64,000 nucleotides of DNA from Ricordea florida (lineage: Eukaryota; Cnidaria; Anthozoa; Corallimorpharia; Ricordeidae). The position numbers were made by a program, and so were the translations under genes. Below the pieces are notes generated by a model. That model saw nothing but the letters and a program-made list of their open reading frames with translations. It was not told where the DNA came from and did not search any database. This document shows, piece by piece, positions 46,963-58,901 of this stretch (the stretch's first letter is position 1; the number at the start of each line of letters is the position of its first letter). The stretch spans positions 23,598,689-23,662,688 of the forward strand of contig OX453274.1 of assembly GCA_949710005.1 (NCBI GenBank), read 5' to 3'.

Positions 46963-47401
46963 GGGTTTTTGCGTGCTGACGAAGTGCTTAGTTTAAAAAC
47001 GTCGGATGTGGTTATTTCTTGTGATAACATGTTAATTTTCATTAGTACGGCAAGAGAAAGAATGATCAGTGTAGAGAGCGTCACCAAACGTTAGTGATTC
47101 GATTCGATCCAACAAAGTGGCATGTCCTGTAGCAATTACAGAGAAACTCCTAGTTCTTCTCCTAGACAAGGGTAACGAATCGCCATTCGTTCGAAGAATA
47201 GTTAAATCTAAGTCGAAAGAACGATTTCATGAGAGCCGAGGTGTGAGCTATACAACCATCAAAGACGGTTTTAAGAAACTTCTTAAGCCCTTCTTTGAAG
47301 ACATTAAATGTTCTGGGCTTCGCAGCATCAAGTCTGGGGCAGCTTCAAATCCTGACTGTAGGTCAGTTAGCAATGATTTAATAGACAAACACGGAGTATA
47401 A
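46963..47401 (+). pseudogene. Tyrosine recombinase C-terminal relic (DIRS/Crypton type)
   Basis: TGFLRADEVLSLKTSDVV carries the first catalytic R context. After a frameshift near 47094 the frame reads CPVAITEKLL, SKERFHESRGVSYTTI and then CSGLRSIKSGAA..LIDKHGV, matching the H/C-x-x-R and HG(W) boxes of DIRS-type recombinases (usual HSLRSGGA..). It stops at 47401 before the catalytic tyrosine. Not functional. Confidence 0.6.
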
Positions 47402-49777
47402 GAGAATTGCATTATCTAAATATAGATATATTAAGTACTTCACCATTATCGTTGAAGTTAAATAAAGTGCATATAGTGAGTCGCTACCCAGCCAATATGC
47501 AATATTCTCAATACACATTGTTGTGTGGGCGTGTTTAATTCCGAACATAAATCCAAAGGTCAGCAATTGTGGATACGCTCTTCGCACACTAGTCCCAAAA
47601 ACTGTTATCACCAAGAGGCTCTCGCAATAAAATAAGGCACTAATAAAGGTAAAAAGTATATGCAACCCTTGCAAGAATACTGGTACCGCTTGTGACAATA
47701 CAAGATCATCCAACTGATTTAACTGATTTGTGGTTTTATTTTATCCTTGATTAAACTATATTTTCCTTTGGCATAACCAAAACAAAAGAAAACTAACTTT
47801 GAAGCAAGGATAAAATTCAGCCACAACATATATATGTACGCTTTTCCAACTAGTCATACGCACAGGGACTCTCTAATTACAAGTTAAACGATTAACTGGA
47901 CAAACAATTATATTGTCACAGTATAAGATAAAATAAAGTACAGCAAAAGTAGGTCATTAAAATAACTGTGATTAAGATTTAGCCATAAATTACGGTCAAA
48001 AATTGTAAAGCCATGATAAAAAAAATACCTTATTGTGCATTTATCGACGGCAGTCTGAGGTTGTCACTTTGCCTTGTAGTCGGGAATCAAATAAAACGCC
48101 GTGGGAAATTTTGGAAACAGGCAAGCCACTAGTCTACATAAGGGACCCTAAATATCACGAAAAATGTTGGTGGCACTTTTGAAACTTGCACCGAAAGATT
48201 TTGAGCAGGATTTTAAAACTCGCCTTCATTGACCAGTATGGAAGTAGCTATAACTCTTAGCGATATGACTAACAGCAAACGAAAATTATTTAGTTGATAG
48301 TTTTGGACTCTAAGGAGAGATCGATAGGTTTCCGTTTTTCCGTATTGGGATCACGTGACTGAATAGAAATGGAACGAGGCTCATGTTTCTCCTTTTCGTT
48401 TGGATTCATTTTATGTCAAATGATTGGCCCTCCAAAACACTGTTGCAATGACGTTATTACTTGGTGTGCTTCTGGTACTGACCGTTTTAACATTTAAACC
48501 ATGCTCCCAAATCCATATTGTGATGAAGAAGTGATTTCTTGTTAGTTCCTTTCAATTACCTCGTACCTAATTTATCCACACAGTGCACAATAGCACCACC
48601 GAAATATTTTCGTCTGTGTCTTCAAATAACACTAGAGATAAAGACGTGATCGCAATATCACCTTAATCAAATGTTTCAATTGGCCGCTGAATAACTGCTT
48701 ACGCCAACAAGTGAGATCATTTACTGTGCATTGCCCTCAACCCGCCCAATCCCCCCACTCCCCTCTGCTAGACCAAAGAGGGTATGCTAAACCTCCTGTA
48801 ACACTTTTTTGTCGTGGTCAATATCAGTAATACGGGTGTATTTTTAGCTATGGGGATCTCAGCCATCTTTCTTTTAGTTGCTTTTTTGTCTCTTTTTACC
48901 CTCACTTTTGGCAGATTTGGAAAGGTAGTCCTACTCCCTCTCGAATAACCGGGACCTACGTCATTCCATGAGTCACGCCTTTTCTTTAGCGTCTTGATAT
49001 CACCAGTTAATTTTTTTTTATTCAGCTTCCATTAAATTGCCCTCGTGGAAATCGCTATTCCTTCCCTGATTGGGAGTTATGCTAGACTTCAGACTATTTT
49101 GACGCTCTATCCATGACATTATTACTAGGATATACCATAGGATACTACTCTACGAAACGTTCTCCTGTTTTATGGCCTACAGATCATTCAGCTTAGCAGA
49201 GAACTTACTGAGAGGATGTTGGCAAAACATGTGTCACGATAATCTGCGACAACGATACATCCAATCACAAAATACATGTAGCTATAACAGTGTTCGCGAG
49301 TTCATAGAGCATTTTGTCCTTCTGTCTTTACGGATCGCTAGTCTTGGCTTTTCAGATCCAAACCAATGCTCCTCATAACGAGTTTACTCAGCCAAGTCTT
49401 CAATGTTTGCGTACATTTGCTTGTCATACATTCTCATGTTGATTACCCTCTGTTACAAAGCAAACGTTAATAAAAGAACAAACTTTCAGGAAAATCATTA
49501 AACAAATTATAATTATAATATTCTGGATTGTGAATGTCACTACTTGTAAGCCGTGAGCAGTCTGTCTTTTTGCCTCAGATTCCCTAATTATGTAAATTAG
49601 TTACGAAATGGGACGTAATGAAGCATTGCGCTCAGGGGACAGAGAATTAGGAAAAAGAGACTGATGGTGGTCTATAATGATTGCTTAAAAGGGATAGCAA
49701 AATTCTACCGATGTCCTGCACGGTAAATTGCATACTGAAAATAACTGGTGCCCTATTACATCAATTTTTCTTACTAC
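47402..49777. other. No recognisable gene
   Basis: About 2.4 kb between the recombinase relic and the last visible kinase exon. Only short frames without motifs. It should include the 3' end of the kinase gene if that gene has more exons. Confidence 0.4.
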
Positions 49778-52700
49778 CTTTTGTTGTTTTTCCATATCTT
49801 TCAACTCTTCCCTAAGTTCTTCAAACGTTGGTCTAAAATCTGGATCATTCTGCCAGCACTGCAGCATTATTTGATACCTGTAAAAGTGAAAATGAATAAA
49901 GCAATCTGTTCACGCTAAGGAACTCAAGCATAAGGAAAGGTAAGGCCCATAAAGAAAAACTGAGAGCATAGTTACAGCAAATCATCCACATGTTTTGGTT
50001 GTGGCATCCTGTATTGTTGCTGAAGCAGTTCGGCAATCTTTCTGCCATCCGTCCGGGGGTATGGAGAACCACCTAAATAACAGTAACAATTCTAGTAATT
50101 GAAACTGGAAAAAACGTCACCGGTTAACTGAAGTGCGTTAGTAAACACGAATAGGGAGTGCGCCTTGAGGAATTAAGAAAAAGAAACAACAACAGTCTGA
50201 TCATGCTTGACTTGGTCCAATTTTTAATACGATAAACCTATCATAAATCTAAAAAGTAGTGATTGTACAATTACATGTACATACCATTAGTTACAGATCA
50301 ATTCCATTGCTATGTTTTGTTCAATTGCCATTTTAAGAAGCTGATGTCACACTTTCTTTTCCAGTCGAAAGAAAAAATTAACTAGCCATTGGATAAAAAA
50401 ACATATTTTTACACAGGCTAACATGACTCATTATCAGAATAGCTTGCTGTGTCTTCGCAATTAAGAATATGCGTCGTTTTATTCTAGTTTATATATATAT
50501 ATAAATAAATATATATATAAATAAATAAATATATATATATAAATATAAATATACATATCATATATATATTTATAATATAGCTACGTTCTTACGCGCGCTC
50601 TGATTGGTCAAAAACCTATGTTTTATCAGAGTATAAAACATAGAAAAAGCGTGTTTTATTGTTTTTCGCCACATTACCTCCACTCGACAATTCTCTAAGA
50701 GATGACGAAAAGCATTTTCTTTCAAGAAATTCATGATGGAATTCTCTGCGAAGCAGCAGAAAGTTTTGAAGCTGAGAATAATAAAACAAATAAAGAAGAA
50801 GAAGCGAAAAAAGTCGAGAATTTGGTATTAAATGGCGTCGGTTTGTCGATCTGTGTTCTTTGTTGTTTCTACTCGCGGCATGTCAAATCTATATCATAAA
50901 GCGAATAAAGAAGCCTAAGCCGTGTATTACACTGTGATTAAAACACTCCGGGCATTTGAGAACACTCGAGAAATGTAGAAAACACTCGCCTGCGGCTCGT
51001 GTTTTCTACATTTCACTCGTGTTCTCAAATGCCCGTCGTGTTTTATCACAGTGTAATACACGGCTTAGGCTTCTTTATTTGTTAAATATAGATATATATA
51101 TTATATATAACATATATATTATAACATAATATATATAATATAACTAGATAGGTAGATTGATATACATATATTTATCATATAGACACGAGTGTTTTACTGG
51201 AAAATATACCACTCGTAAAATTCATAAAAATTACATCCGGGACCCGAGTGGTTTATTTTCTATAATCTCACACGTGAGATTATCGATGACTTAATTTCGG
51301 TAATTTCCCTTGTATTTGTATCGATGTCTTTTTGTCTATATAATAAAAAGAACATTACAAGGCGGCTTGAAGATATGAATTTTATTTTCTCGTGGCAAAA
51401 ACAATATTTTACTCGCTGCGCTCGTTCGTAAAATATTGTTTTGCCACTCGAAAACAAAATTCATATCTTCGCGCCACCGTGTAATATCCTCTATATAATT
51501 TTCGTACCTATAGTGAAAATTTCGTAGAGGACAACTCCATAACTCCATCTACAAGTAAATGAAATGCATAAATGTTGTAGTAATGTAGTACTAGGAATAA
51601 GAGCATATATTAGACGAACATGTCATTTACGTTTCATTTAAGTTTTATTTAAGAATATGCGTAAGACAAGAGAAAAATAGCAAAGTTCTCAACGTCATCA
51701 AATTAAGCACACAACAAAACAAGGGATACTCAATGACTGTTTTCTTTTGAAAATTTCAAGACATCAGATTTCTTATCCAAGATGACACAAATTCCTTTTA
51801 GAATAAAATGCTCTAATTCATGGCGGTTCTCGTGGACTATGTATCTATCTGACTGGCTCATTCAACCTCAGTTATCAGCTCATGTATATCGTTTTGACCT
51901 TATATGGAAAATGATGATACCAAGTGAAAATTTGTATTCTGTCCAAGACAAACACGATGTTTCCATTTCTGGAATTTATAAAGTCCGAACGCTAAGTCCA
52001 CCAATTATCAGTCACGGAACAAGGTTCTTGCAAAGGGCCTATTGGGCCAGCAGATTTGGTGATTGATTAACAACGTAAATTTTTTGAATAAGATCGAAAA
52101 TGAAAATGTTTGCTACATTTGTAATAAATGTACAACAAAAGCAAAACATATGTATCTAACGGCATCAGAGGAGATTAAGAAGGAGTGCAGGTCCTTTACC
52201 AAAACTCTGCGTCACAAAGAATAACTTACACGTCACTCTTAGTAGAGTATCGTCCATACAAAAGCGCTTCATATGCTGTCCATTTCACTGGAAGTCGACC
52301 CTTTATTTTCAAACACACCAATTAATAACAATGAAATTGACCAATTATGGTTTCTACTAATTCTGCAAATAATTATATAAAGGAATTACATCATATAATT
52401 TCATGGGAAAAAGGTCATTTTTAATAGCACTTTGTAACCATTAAGGTCTTCAGACGGTTTTCACTCTGAAAACAAGTGAACAAGACTGAAACACTGATTT
52501 TAAACAGTTCTACAACAATAAAAGCAAGACCAAATTATCGTTTTCTGACCGTTGAAATTGTAAATGTAATGAGGCTATATGGAAAGTCCTGAATCTAAGC
52601 GCGGCTAAGAGGTTTGAAACTGTGGATGATTTGCCCATAGGGGCTTTAGAACGCGACGCGTATAATTGACACTATTTCCAATAATACCTTTGTTTTTCTT

Positions 52701-53438
52701 TGATAAATGTCTTCCTGATGTACGTCTCTGGCCATTCCAAAGTCTGTCACTTTACATGTTTCTCTTTCGCCCACCAGAACGTTTCGAGCTGCGAGGTCCC
52801 GATGAATAATCTGGAACAAAGTTTATCTCAATTCTACTATATCTGAATCAGACGTTTCTCTCCTTTGGAATATTTGCTATGTGTGCTGTATCTTTTACCT
52901 CTAAAGATGGAAACGTTGGGTACTTTAATTCGCGAATTGATCAAAAGCCTTCCATTTCGCTCATTTCTGCAGTCATTTTTCATTCCAACCTACGAGTCGT
53001 GCGCACCGACACTGACTGTCCTACTATCTACCAGTGGTTCATCTCTATGCGTTGTAATTTCGTTCTCATTTTGTATTTAGTTCGCAAAACCAACCAAGTG
53101 TGAAAAAATAAATAGAAAATGATTCGAATCTAGCGTGTCGCCAAAGCCAGGATTTGTAAGGTGACATTCAAAGCCTTTCTTGTATTTACCATATTTAGGT
53201 GAGCGAAAAGCTAAGTTGGAAAAAGATTTCAGAATAAAACTGCGCACCGCTTTTGATGACAGATAACTCATTCCATCAGCGATCTGCCACGCGAACTTTA
53301 ATAACTGCTGTGGCGTCAGATTGGTCTTGGGTTTCACATCCGGGTCTTTGAAGTAAGTGTCACTCAGCCCACGACTTTTTCTCAAGTATCCCAGTAAGTC
53401 TCCATAAGGAACATATTCAATCAAAACCAACAGAGGCT
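49778..53438 (-). CDS. Receptor-type tyrosine kinase, catalytic domain exons; one core exon not found
   Basis: Exons (minus): 53438-53248 (hinge and helix C-terminal lobe: [41 protein letters not shown]), 52810-52688 ([13 protein letters not shown] catalytic loop, VTDFGMARD), 52300-52230 ([20 protein letters not shown]), 50072-49976 ([19 protein letters not shown]) and 49877-49778 ([20 protein letters not shown]). All have GT..AG borders. HRDLAARN and PVKW mark a tyrosine kinase, of the FGFR/PDGFR-like kind. The APE motif is AYE. Between the third and fourth exon the segment DVWSFGVLLYEI is expected, but I found no such exon in 50.1-52.2 kb. The N-lobe (glycine loop, VAVK lysine) is not seen upstream either, where PLE sequence begins at 53.55 kb. 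Possibly a broken copy. Confidence 0.75.
50490..50580. repeat. AT-rich ATATAAATA microsatellite
   Basis: Irregular (AT)n and (AAAT)n runs in the kinase intron. Similar tracts follow at 51085-51180. Confidence 0.9.
50904..51079. repeat. Near-perfect palindrome, ~85-bp arms
   Basis: AATAAAGAAGCCTAAGCCGT at the left returns as the inverted ACGGCTTAGGCTTCTTTATT at the right. The centre is AACACTCGCCTGCGGCTCGTGTT written in short arms. It is a likely fold-back element inside the kinase intron. A GCGCTCTGATTGG block before it (50595) recurs at 62250, also next to fold-back repeats. Confidence 0.85.
51354..51485. repeat. Second palindrome, ~60-bp arms
   Basis: The arms run ATTACAAGGCGGCTTGAAGA to CTTCGCGCCACCGTGTAAT, with CAATATTTTAC..GTAAAATATTG around a GC-rich centre TCGCTGCGCTCG. 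It is a fold-back element of the same style as the neighbour at 50904. Confidence 0.85.
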
Positions 53439-53555
53439 CTATAAAAATACAAAATGGGTTATCTAGAGAATAAAAATTTCAATTACACAGGGTAAGTCCA
53501 TAGTCCAGACTGTGAGGCAGGGTGGTGCCCAGTGGTGACAAATCGTGCTTCTGGC

Positions 53556-53640
53556 CGTCTTCGTCAGAGTAAGAGATAAATGGCTTACGCTCAAAATGTC
53601 AACCTCTTTATCACCTTAAAGTGGTATAACTTACATTATA
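53556..53640 (+). mobile_element. Degenerate PLE end module
   Basis: GGCTTACGCTCAAAATGTCAA and then CACCTTAAAGTGGTATAAC parallel the GGCTAACGCTCGAAACGTCAG..CACCTTACGGTGGTATAAC of the 22987 module, with several mutations. A TCGTCAG lies upstream. It is too diverged to form a hammerhead core. Confidence 0.5.
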
Positions 53641-53807
53641 TACTATATAATTATATATTATATCTTTTTTCTTATATCATATTATATATTACGTCATAAA
53701 TATACACTATATATAAATTGTAAAAGTTGATTATTCGTAAAACAGTGCTCAATACGTGAACGTAGAGCGAAGTAGTTGTTGTGGGAGAAAAAAACACACA
53801 AACAAAC

Positions 53808-53854
53808 TACAGGTTTATCCCTACAAGCCTGTTTCGTGGTTGCCCACTCATCAG
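53808..53854 (-). ncRNA. Hammerhead-type motif, PLE copy A
   Basis: On the minus strand: CTGATGA, stem II GTGG-GCAA-CCAC, GAAAC, helix III ACAGG/CCTGT around a 14-nt loop, then GTA as the candidate cleavage triplet. Every core position of the hammerhead consensus is kept. It lies 80 bp beyond the PLE stop codon. Pairing of helix I between the flanks is not obvious, so activity is uncertain. Confidence 0.6.
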
Positions 53855-53933
53855 GGGATATGGGAGGAATGTCCTTTACCATCGCTTATATACAAAGTAG
53901 TAAAATTTACATAATAATAGAGTTCGTTAAGTC

Positions 53934-54870
53934 TCAGGTATTGCGTAAGAGGGTTTTGTTTCTGTGGCGGCAAGAAGACACAAGCTCATTACGTTTGTTT
54001 AGCGTGGACAGTTCGGGTCGGCAGATGATTAGGAATTTTTCTTTGAGGCAGAGGTTACATCTTTTGCTTGAGCTGTTATATGGCGAGTGTGATGACAGGA
54101 TCCGCCAGGAAATAAAGTGTCCAATGTTGTTGTCTTTAAAGGTCCATATGTGTTTGCTGAGCTCGGTGGAGTTTCTTTGTTTAGCGTGGCGGAAAGATGC
54201 GGTGTGGTTTCTGTATCTTGTTTTGAAGTCGTTTTCTGTAAGTCCGATGTAAGTTTGGGACGTGTTGTTGTCTTTGCGCGTAACGGTGGCTTGGTAGATT
54301 ACCGATGGTTGTAGGCAGTTTCCGTTGAGTGGGCAATTGTTCTTTTGTCGGCAGTTGCATGTCTTTCTTTCTTTAGTGTTAGCGGCGGCAGCATCGTTGG
54401 TTTGTGCAGATGTGGTTAAGATGCGTTTATTATGGTTGTCGATTATTTTTTTAGTGTTGTTGATGCAGCTGTAACTGATCTTGATGGTGTTGCGGTTGAA
54501 GATTTTACGGAGCTCGTGGTCTTTTGGGAAGTGCTTATCTACTAGAGCGAGGAATTTGTGTCCGATGTTAGTACTTGTGTTCTTGCTGAAAGGGGGGTTG
54601 TACCACAGGATGTTACTGCGTTGACGGTTTTTTCGCTTGTTAGGTGTGGTTGGTTCGTAGTGTAGAGTGTAGCTGTATCCGCTTTCGTCGAGTGCTTTCT
54701 GGTATGAGGGGGGCGGCTTGGTCAAAGGATGCTTTGTCGGATGATAGTCGTTTGTTGATGCCAGCGGGAATGTTCTTTGTAGTGATTGGCGGGTGGTTGC
54801 TCTCGCGGTGGACGTACTGCAGCGTCGTATTTGGCTTTGTGAAGGGCTTATTCCTCGCGAAGCGAGGCCG
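53934..54870 (-). pseudogene. PLE copy A: C-terminal region with GIY-YIG endonuclease
   Basis: The frame 54725-53934 holds NILWYNPPFSKNTSTNIG, HKFLALVDKHFPK, CNCRQKNNCPLNGNC (CxC..C zinc-like linker), VIYQATVTR..TYIGLTENDFKTRYRNH (GIY-YIG with Y, Y-I-G, R and H) and CNLCLKEKFLIICRPE. Upstream to about 54850 the other frame continues (TTLQYVHRESNHPP, IPAGINKRL), separated by a one-base insertion in a C run near 54714. The RT proper is missing; the copy is 5' truncated at a small GAAGCGAGGCCGAAGGCC palindrome (54850-54895). The endonuclease itself looks intact. Confidence 0.85.
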
Positions 54871-54963
54871 AAGGCCGAGCGTAGCGAGGTTACTAATCGT
54901 GTCGGTTCCGGTCAGACCACGTGGCTCGCAAGCCCGAGTAAATCGAGCCGAGAGTTTTTATAT

Positions 54964-54988
54964 ATGTATATATATATATATATATATC
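54964..54988. repeat. (AT)n tract
   Basis: A pure AT dinucleotide run just upstream of PLE copy A. Confidence 0.95.
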
Positions 54989-54989
54989 T

Positions 54990-57829
54990 ATATTTTAAAG
55001 GTGTCCGTTCGCAGGCCAGGTTACCTGGCAATAGTAACGCACTTGAGAACTGCTGAATTTCCGCCATTATTCGGTGATGCCTTTTTGAAAGTAATGTAAA
55101 TTTTGTGGAAATCGATTTCACTCGTCCTGGAAGTACATCCCAGCAAGGTGATCTCCGAGATATTCAAGAAATATTAGCACGAGATCGTCGCCGAGTAAGT
55201 TCGAATACCGTGAAAATCAACACGGGGAAAGCACGACTCAAAGCCGGGATAGAGAAACGACAGCAGGGAGAATAACAACAGCCAAGACAACAACTGCTCG
55301 CTCCAGAAAAAGGCAAACGAAACAGCAGGGTAAAGGACTAGGAATTCAATCAAGTTAGTTTTGAATTTGAATGTGTTATTGATAGAAATACAGGACATGA
55401 GTGAACGATTACATAACGAAATATATTGACGTAGTACATTTAGCAAAACGACTTAGAAGGGACACCGAGTAAGAACGACTTCAACGATTGGAGATTTCTC
55501 TGGAAAATAATTCTATTAGTCTAAAAACGGAATCGGAAGACGACCAACAGATTACAAGAGAATGTAAATAGGTATTTTTCATAATAAAACGATAGCGTTT
55601 CCAGTTTGAAGTAATTCCCAACACAGAGAGTTGCAGTTGTTACAGCAATCATTTATAACGATGTGATCTGATATCATTGCAACAGTGAAAATATTGTAAA
55701 TTTTCTTGATCTAGCAGTTCTGTTAAACATTTTCAACAGAAAATATACCCTGTGTCACTATAAAGTACTGGTTCTGCAATATTATCAGTGATCAATGCGA
55801 TCATTTCAAAATAAAGCAAATGTGATTACTGAATTCTGAGTAGTATTTCTATTTGCTATATATATATGTATGTATTCTCTGATTGAAAGGTTTCAATAAT
55901 ATTGCGTAGAGACAACAAGTTTCATAGCCTTTTCACAATGGGTCAGTTTTACCTTAGAGTGCAATGACCCCCCCTCCCCTGATAATATTGCTATCTAGAA
56001 CCTCTGCCCTTTTTTCACAAATGAAATGTTAATTCAAGCCTTAATTGGAAAAATTAGACATAACATATTAACTTTGTTACTTTCTGCTGTTTACTTTATT
56101 TTTATGATGTCAAATATGAATATTTCATAACAACCACAACATGCAATTAACTTTTTACATTGGAAAAACTTTATAAAGAAGAAAATAAATTTTGTAATGC
56201 CAAAATGTTTATGATCTTTCTCATATATTCATTGTAAGTGTTCTGTATGTAGTAACAAGTGTTTCAAGTTTCCTAAATGCCCTATGCTTTCAATAATGAT
56301 TTTCCACACAAACTTTATAGACAAATGACTGCACTAGATTCTAAGCCTTTAAGAAGAAGTGGTATTGTTTGGAGCTGTTTTGATTACTACCACCTCTGAT
56401 GGAAAGCCTATTAAGAAGATTTTTGTATTGCTTTTAGTAGTCGAGTAACAATACCTTTACCAAGATTAGGACATGATTCCCACCCCATAAAAGTATATTA
56501 TATTTAACATAAAAAATATAACAATACCAATAATATCAATACCAGTAATAATAATAGTAATGATAATAATAATGATAATAATATAATGATAGTTCTTCTC
56601 GTCACTATATGTCATTGGTTACAGTTCAATACCTCTGGCTGCCATGACTTTTTCGATGAAATACCGTCCTTATATTAAATCTTTCTTCTGCAGTTTTTGT
56701 AATAGTAATTTTCATATATTCAAAATAATATACTATTCTATATGAGTATGGATATTTTGCCTGTTTCTGTAACAGCACAATCAAACTTTCATGTGGTATA
56801 TACTTTTGACTGATTGATGTTGATTTCACATTATTTTTTTACAGGATTACGTAGTGCAGCAATCTTTTTGAACATATTAAGATTTCAATAACTCTTTCTT
56901 ACATGTATTGTTTTTATGATATGACCTAAAAATAGCACAACCACATACTATACAGTCGGCACTCACTATTACCAAACCTTTATTCACAGCTTTTGTAGAA
57001 TCCAATTGTTTTACCCCCAATTTTTTTTTTATGTAATGACATTGTATCTCACACTTCTGTTGATATGGCATCTCTTTTGAGGGAAGAGGAATTTTTCTAT
57101 CTACCACTGGGGGGTACCATTGCAACTGAAAAGAGTACACAAATTAAAACATGCACTATTCATAATGCTCTCAATTGTGGTTACCCGGGAATGAAATAAT
57201 GACTGCAGTAGACAATAAAATATCTAATCAGAAGATTCTTCTTACAATGAATCTCATGCAATCATAACCAAAAAACATAAACAAAAATAATTGGAGCATT
57301 CAACTCATCCTCTGTGTAAGAACATATTGTGTTCAAACGTGATGTACAACAAAGAAGACAAAGCAGTAGAGACTAAGAAAATAAAACTAAAGAAAAAAAA
57401 AACAGGTTTTTACACCGTGGTAAACACAAGCATTCATATCAACTCTTCAAGATTTCACCTGCAAAAGATTTACAATCATTTTCAATTTGTGTTCAGTGAA
57501 TATTATTGTGATACTTCATCGACTCTGTATTCCCTGTCAAGATAAATAATTTTACTTCTATTCCCTCTGGTGCAATCTCAGTGGCAGTGAAAGAGCAAAA
57601 TGAAGGTCAATTTTTAAGCACTGTGTTGAGCGGTATACTGATCATGTAATTTGCACCAGGTGTCACTATTTGTGTACCAAACACAGCATAAGAAATAAAA
57701 TAATGGGGATTACGCTGATATAAAAAATAGCATATAAAATATAAAAAAAATAAAGAATAAAATATGAAAGCATTGTGACTTCTTCAAAAACTAGCTTCGC
57801 GAGGTTTTTGCGGGAGTCGTATTTCTAGT
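54990..57829. other. Mostly unassigned; one weak exon candidate at 57125-56977 (minus)
   Basis: A minus-strand frame after a TTTTCAG acceptor at 57126 begins LQWYPPVVDRKIPLPSKEM and runs in a basic stretch to a possible end near 56977, but no convincing donor or neighbours were found. The rest is AT-rich, with (AATAAT)n-like repeats around 56520-56590. Confidence 0.25.
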
Positions 57830-58410
57830 AGGTGTTTTGGTTGAGGTTGAATGTGACATCCAGGAAGTTAATTGTCTGCTTGTTAGCTTCTATGGTAATG
57901 CGTAGTCCGTTACTTTTAAAGACACGGCATATTTCTTTCTTGATGTTTTCTGTGTCTCTAGGTGTGGTGTTAGTGGTCGCCAGACCGTCGTCTCGGTAAA
58001 GTCCTACGTTAATATTAAGGTGTTGCAGCTGGGATAGGAGAAAACTTCCTACAAGCTCGCATGTTTCCGCGCCGTCGTAGCTGCCCATTGTGACGTCAAA
58101 TGCTGCGTTGCCTTTCTTTTGCCAGGGTTGTTTCTTGTGGATTAGGATGGAACTTTTAGCATGGATTCTGATGTTTCTTTCGTGTGTGGTGATGCTGTCG
58201 TGGGCTGAGGCGAAGTCGAGTGCTTTGTTAAGGAGGTCTTGGCTGATTGACGGGTAGAATTCTTCATTGTCGAAGCAGATGAAGTTGAGGTGGTGTTTGT
58301 CTTTGATGGCTTTAAACCAGTCGATTACAGATGCAGTGTTTTTCCATTGGTTAAAGTTGCATTTTCTTGCGATGTTACTGTTGATACGATCGAGAATCCT
58401 TTTGCTGACA
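57830..58410 (-). pseudogene. PLE copy B, inverted 5' part: reverse transcriptase fragment
   Basis: Read on the minus strand from 58410: SKRILDRINSNIARKCNF, NQWKNTASVIDWFKAIKDK, FICFDNEEFYPSIS, the GAETCELVGSFLL block, GLYRDDGL (catalytic RDDG) and INFLDVTFNLNQNTY, then an abrupt break at about 57830. These are the PLE RT core motifs. It directly abuts the sense-oriented 3' part of the same element at 58411, a 5' inversion. Confidence 0.85.
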
Positions 58411-58411
58411 C

Positions 58412-58654
58412 AGAAACTCCACCGAGCTCAGCAAACACATATGGACCTTTAAAGACAACAACATTGGACACTTTATTTCCTGGCGGATCCTGTCATCACA
58501 CTCGCCATATAACAGCTCAAGCAAAAGATGTAACCTCTGCCTCAAAGAAAAATTCCTAATCATCTGCCGACCCGAACTGTCCACGCTAAACAAACGTAAT
58601 GAGCTTGTGTCTTCTTGCCGCCACAGAAACAAAACCCTCTTACGCAATACCTGA
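58412..58654 (+). pseudogene. PLE copy B, sense 3' part: GIY-YIG endonuclease end
   Basis: Codes the last 80 residues of the PLE endonuclease (ELSKHIWTFKDNNIGHFISW..NLCLKEKFLIICRPEL..TLLRNT, stop TGA 58652-58654). From 58412 to about 58812 the sequence is the reverse complement of 53776-54176 with no difference that I could see. The core GIY-YIG residues lie upstream of the break and are missing. Confidence 0.85.
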
Positions 58655-58733
58655 GACTTAACGAACTCTATTATTATGTAAATTTTACTACTTTGTATAT
58701 AAGCGATGGTAAAGGACATTCCTCCCATATCCC

Positions 58734-58780
58734 CTGATGAGTGGGCAACCACGAAACAGGCTTGTAGGGATAAACCTGTA
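58734..58780 (+). ncRNA. Hammerhead-type motif, PLE copy B
   Basis: The same architecture and sequence as the copy A motif: CTGATGA, GTGG-GCAA-CCAC, GAAAC, helix III ACAGG/CCTGT, GTA. It is 80 bp after the copy B stop codon. Confidence 0.6.
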
Positions 58781-58805
58781 GTTTGTTTGTGTGTTTTTTT
58801 CTCCC

Positions 58806-58812
<7 letters not shown>

Positions 58813-58837
<25 letters not shown>

Positions 58838-58839
58838 TA
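58813..58839. repeat. (AT)n tract abutting the PLE copy B 3' end
   Basis: A pure dinucleotide run starts immediately after CTCCCACAACAAC, the end of the shared PLE 3' sequence. Confidence 0.95.
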
Positions 58840-58901
58840 GTTGTCAGGCACTGCAACTGATTATCTACTGCATAACTGCAACAGGTTATCAGGCACTGCA
58901 A

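Noticed and set aside
53776..54252. Plus-strand 158-codon frame, with a near-identical minus-strand frame at 58812-58375
   Set aside because: Both are antisense to the PLE endonuclease 3' region and share its repeat; no independent coding signal.
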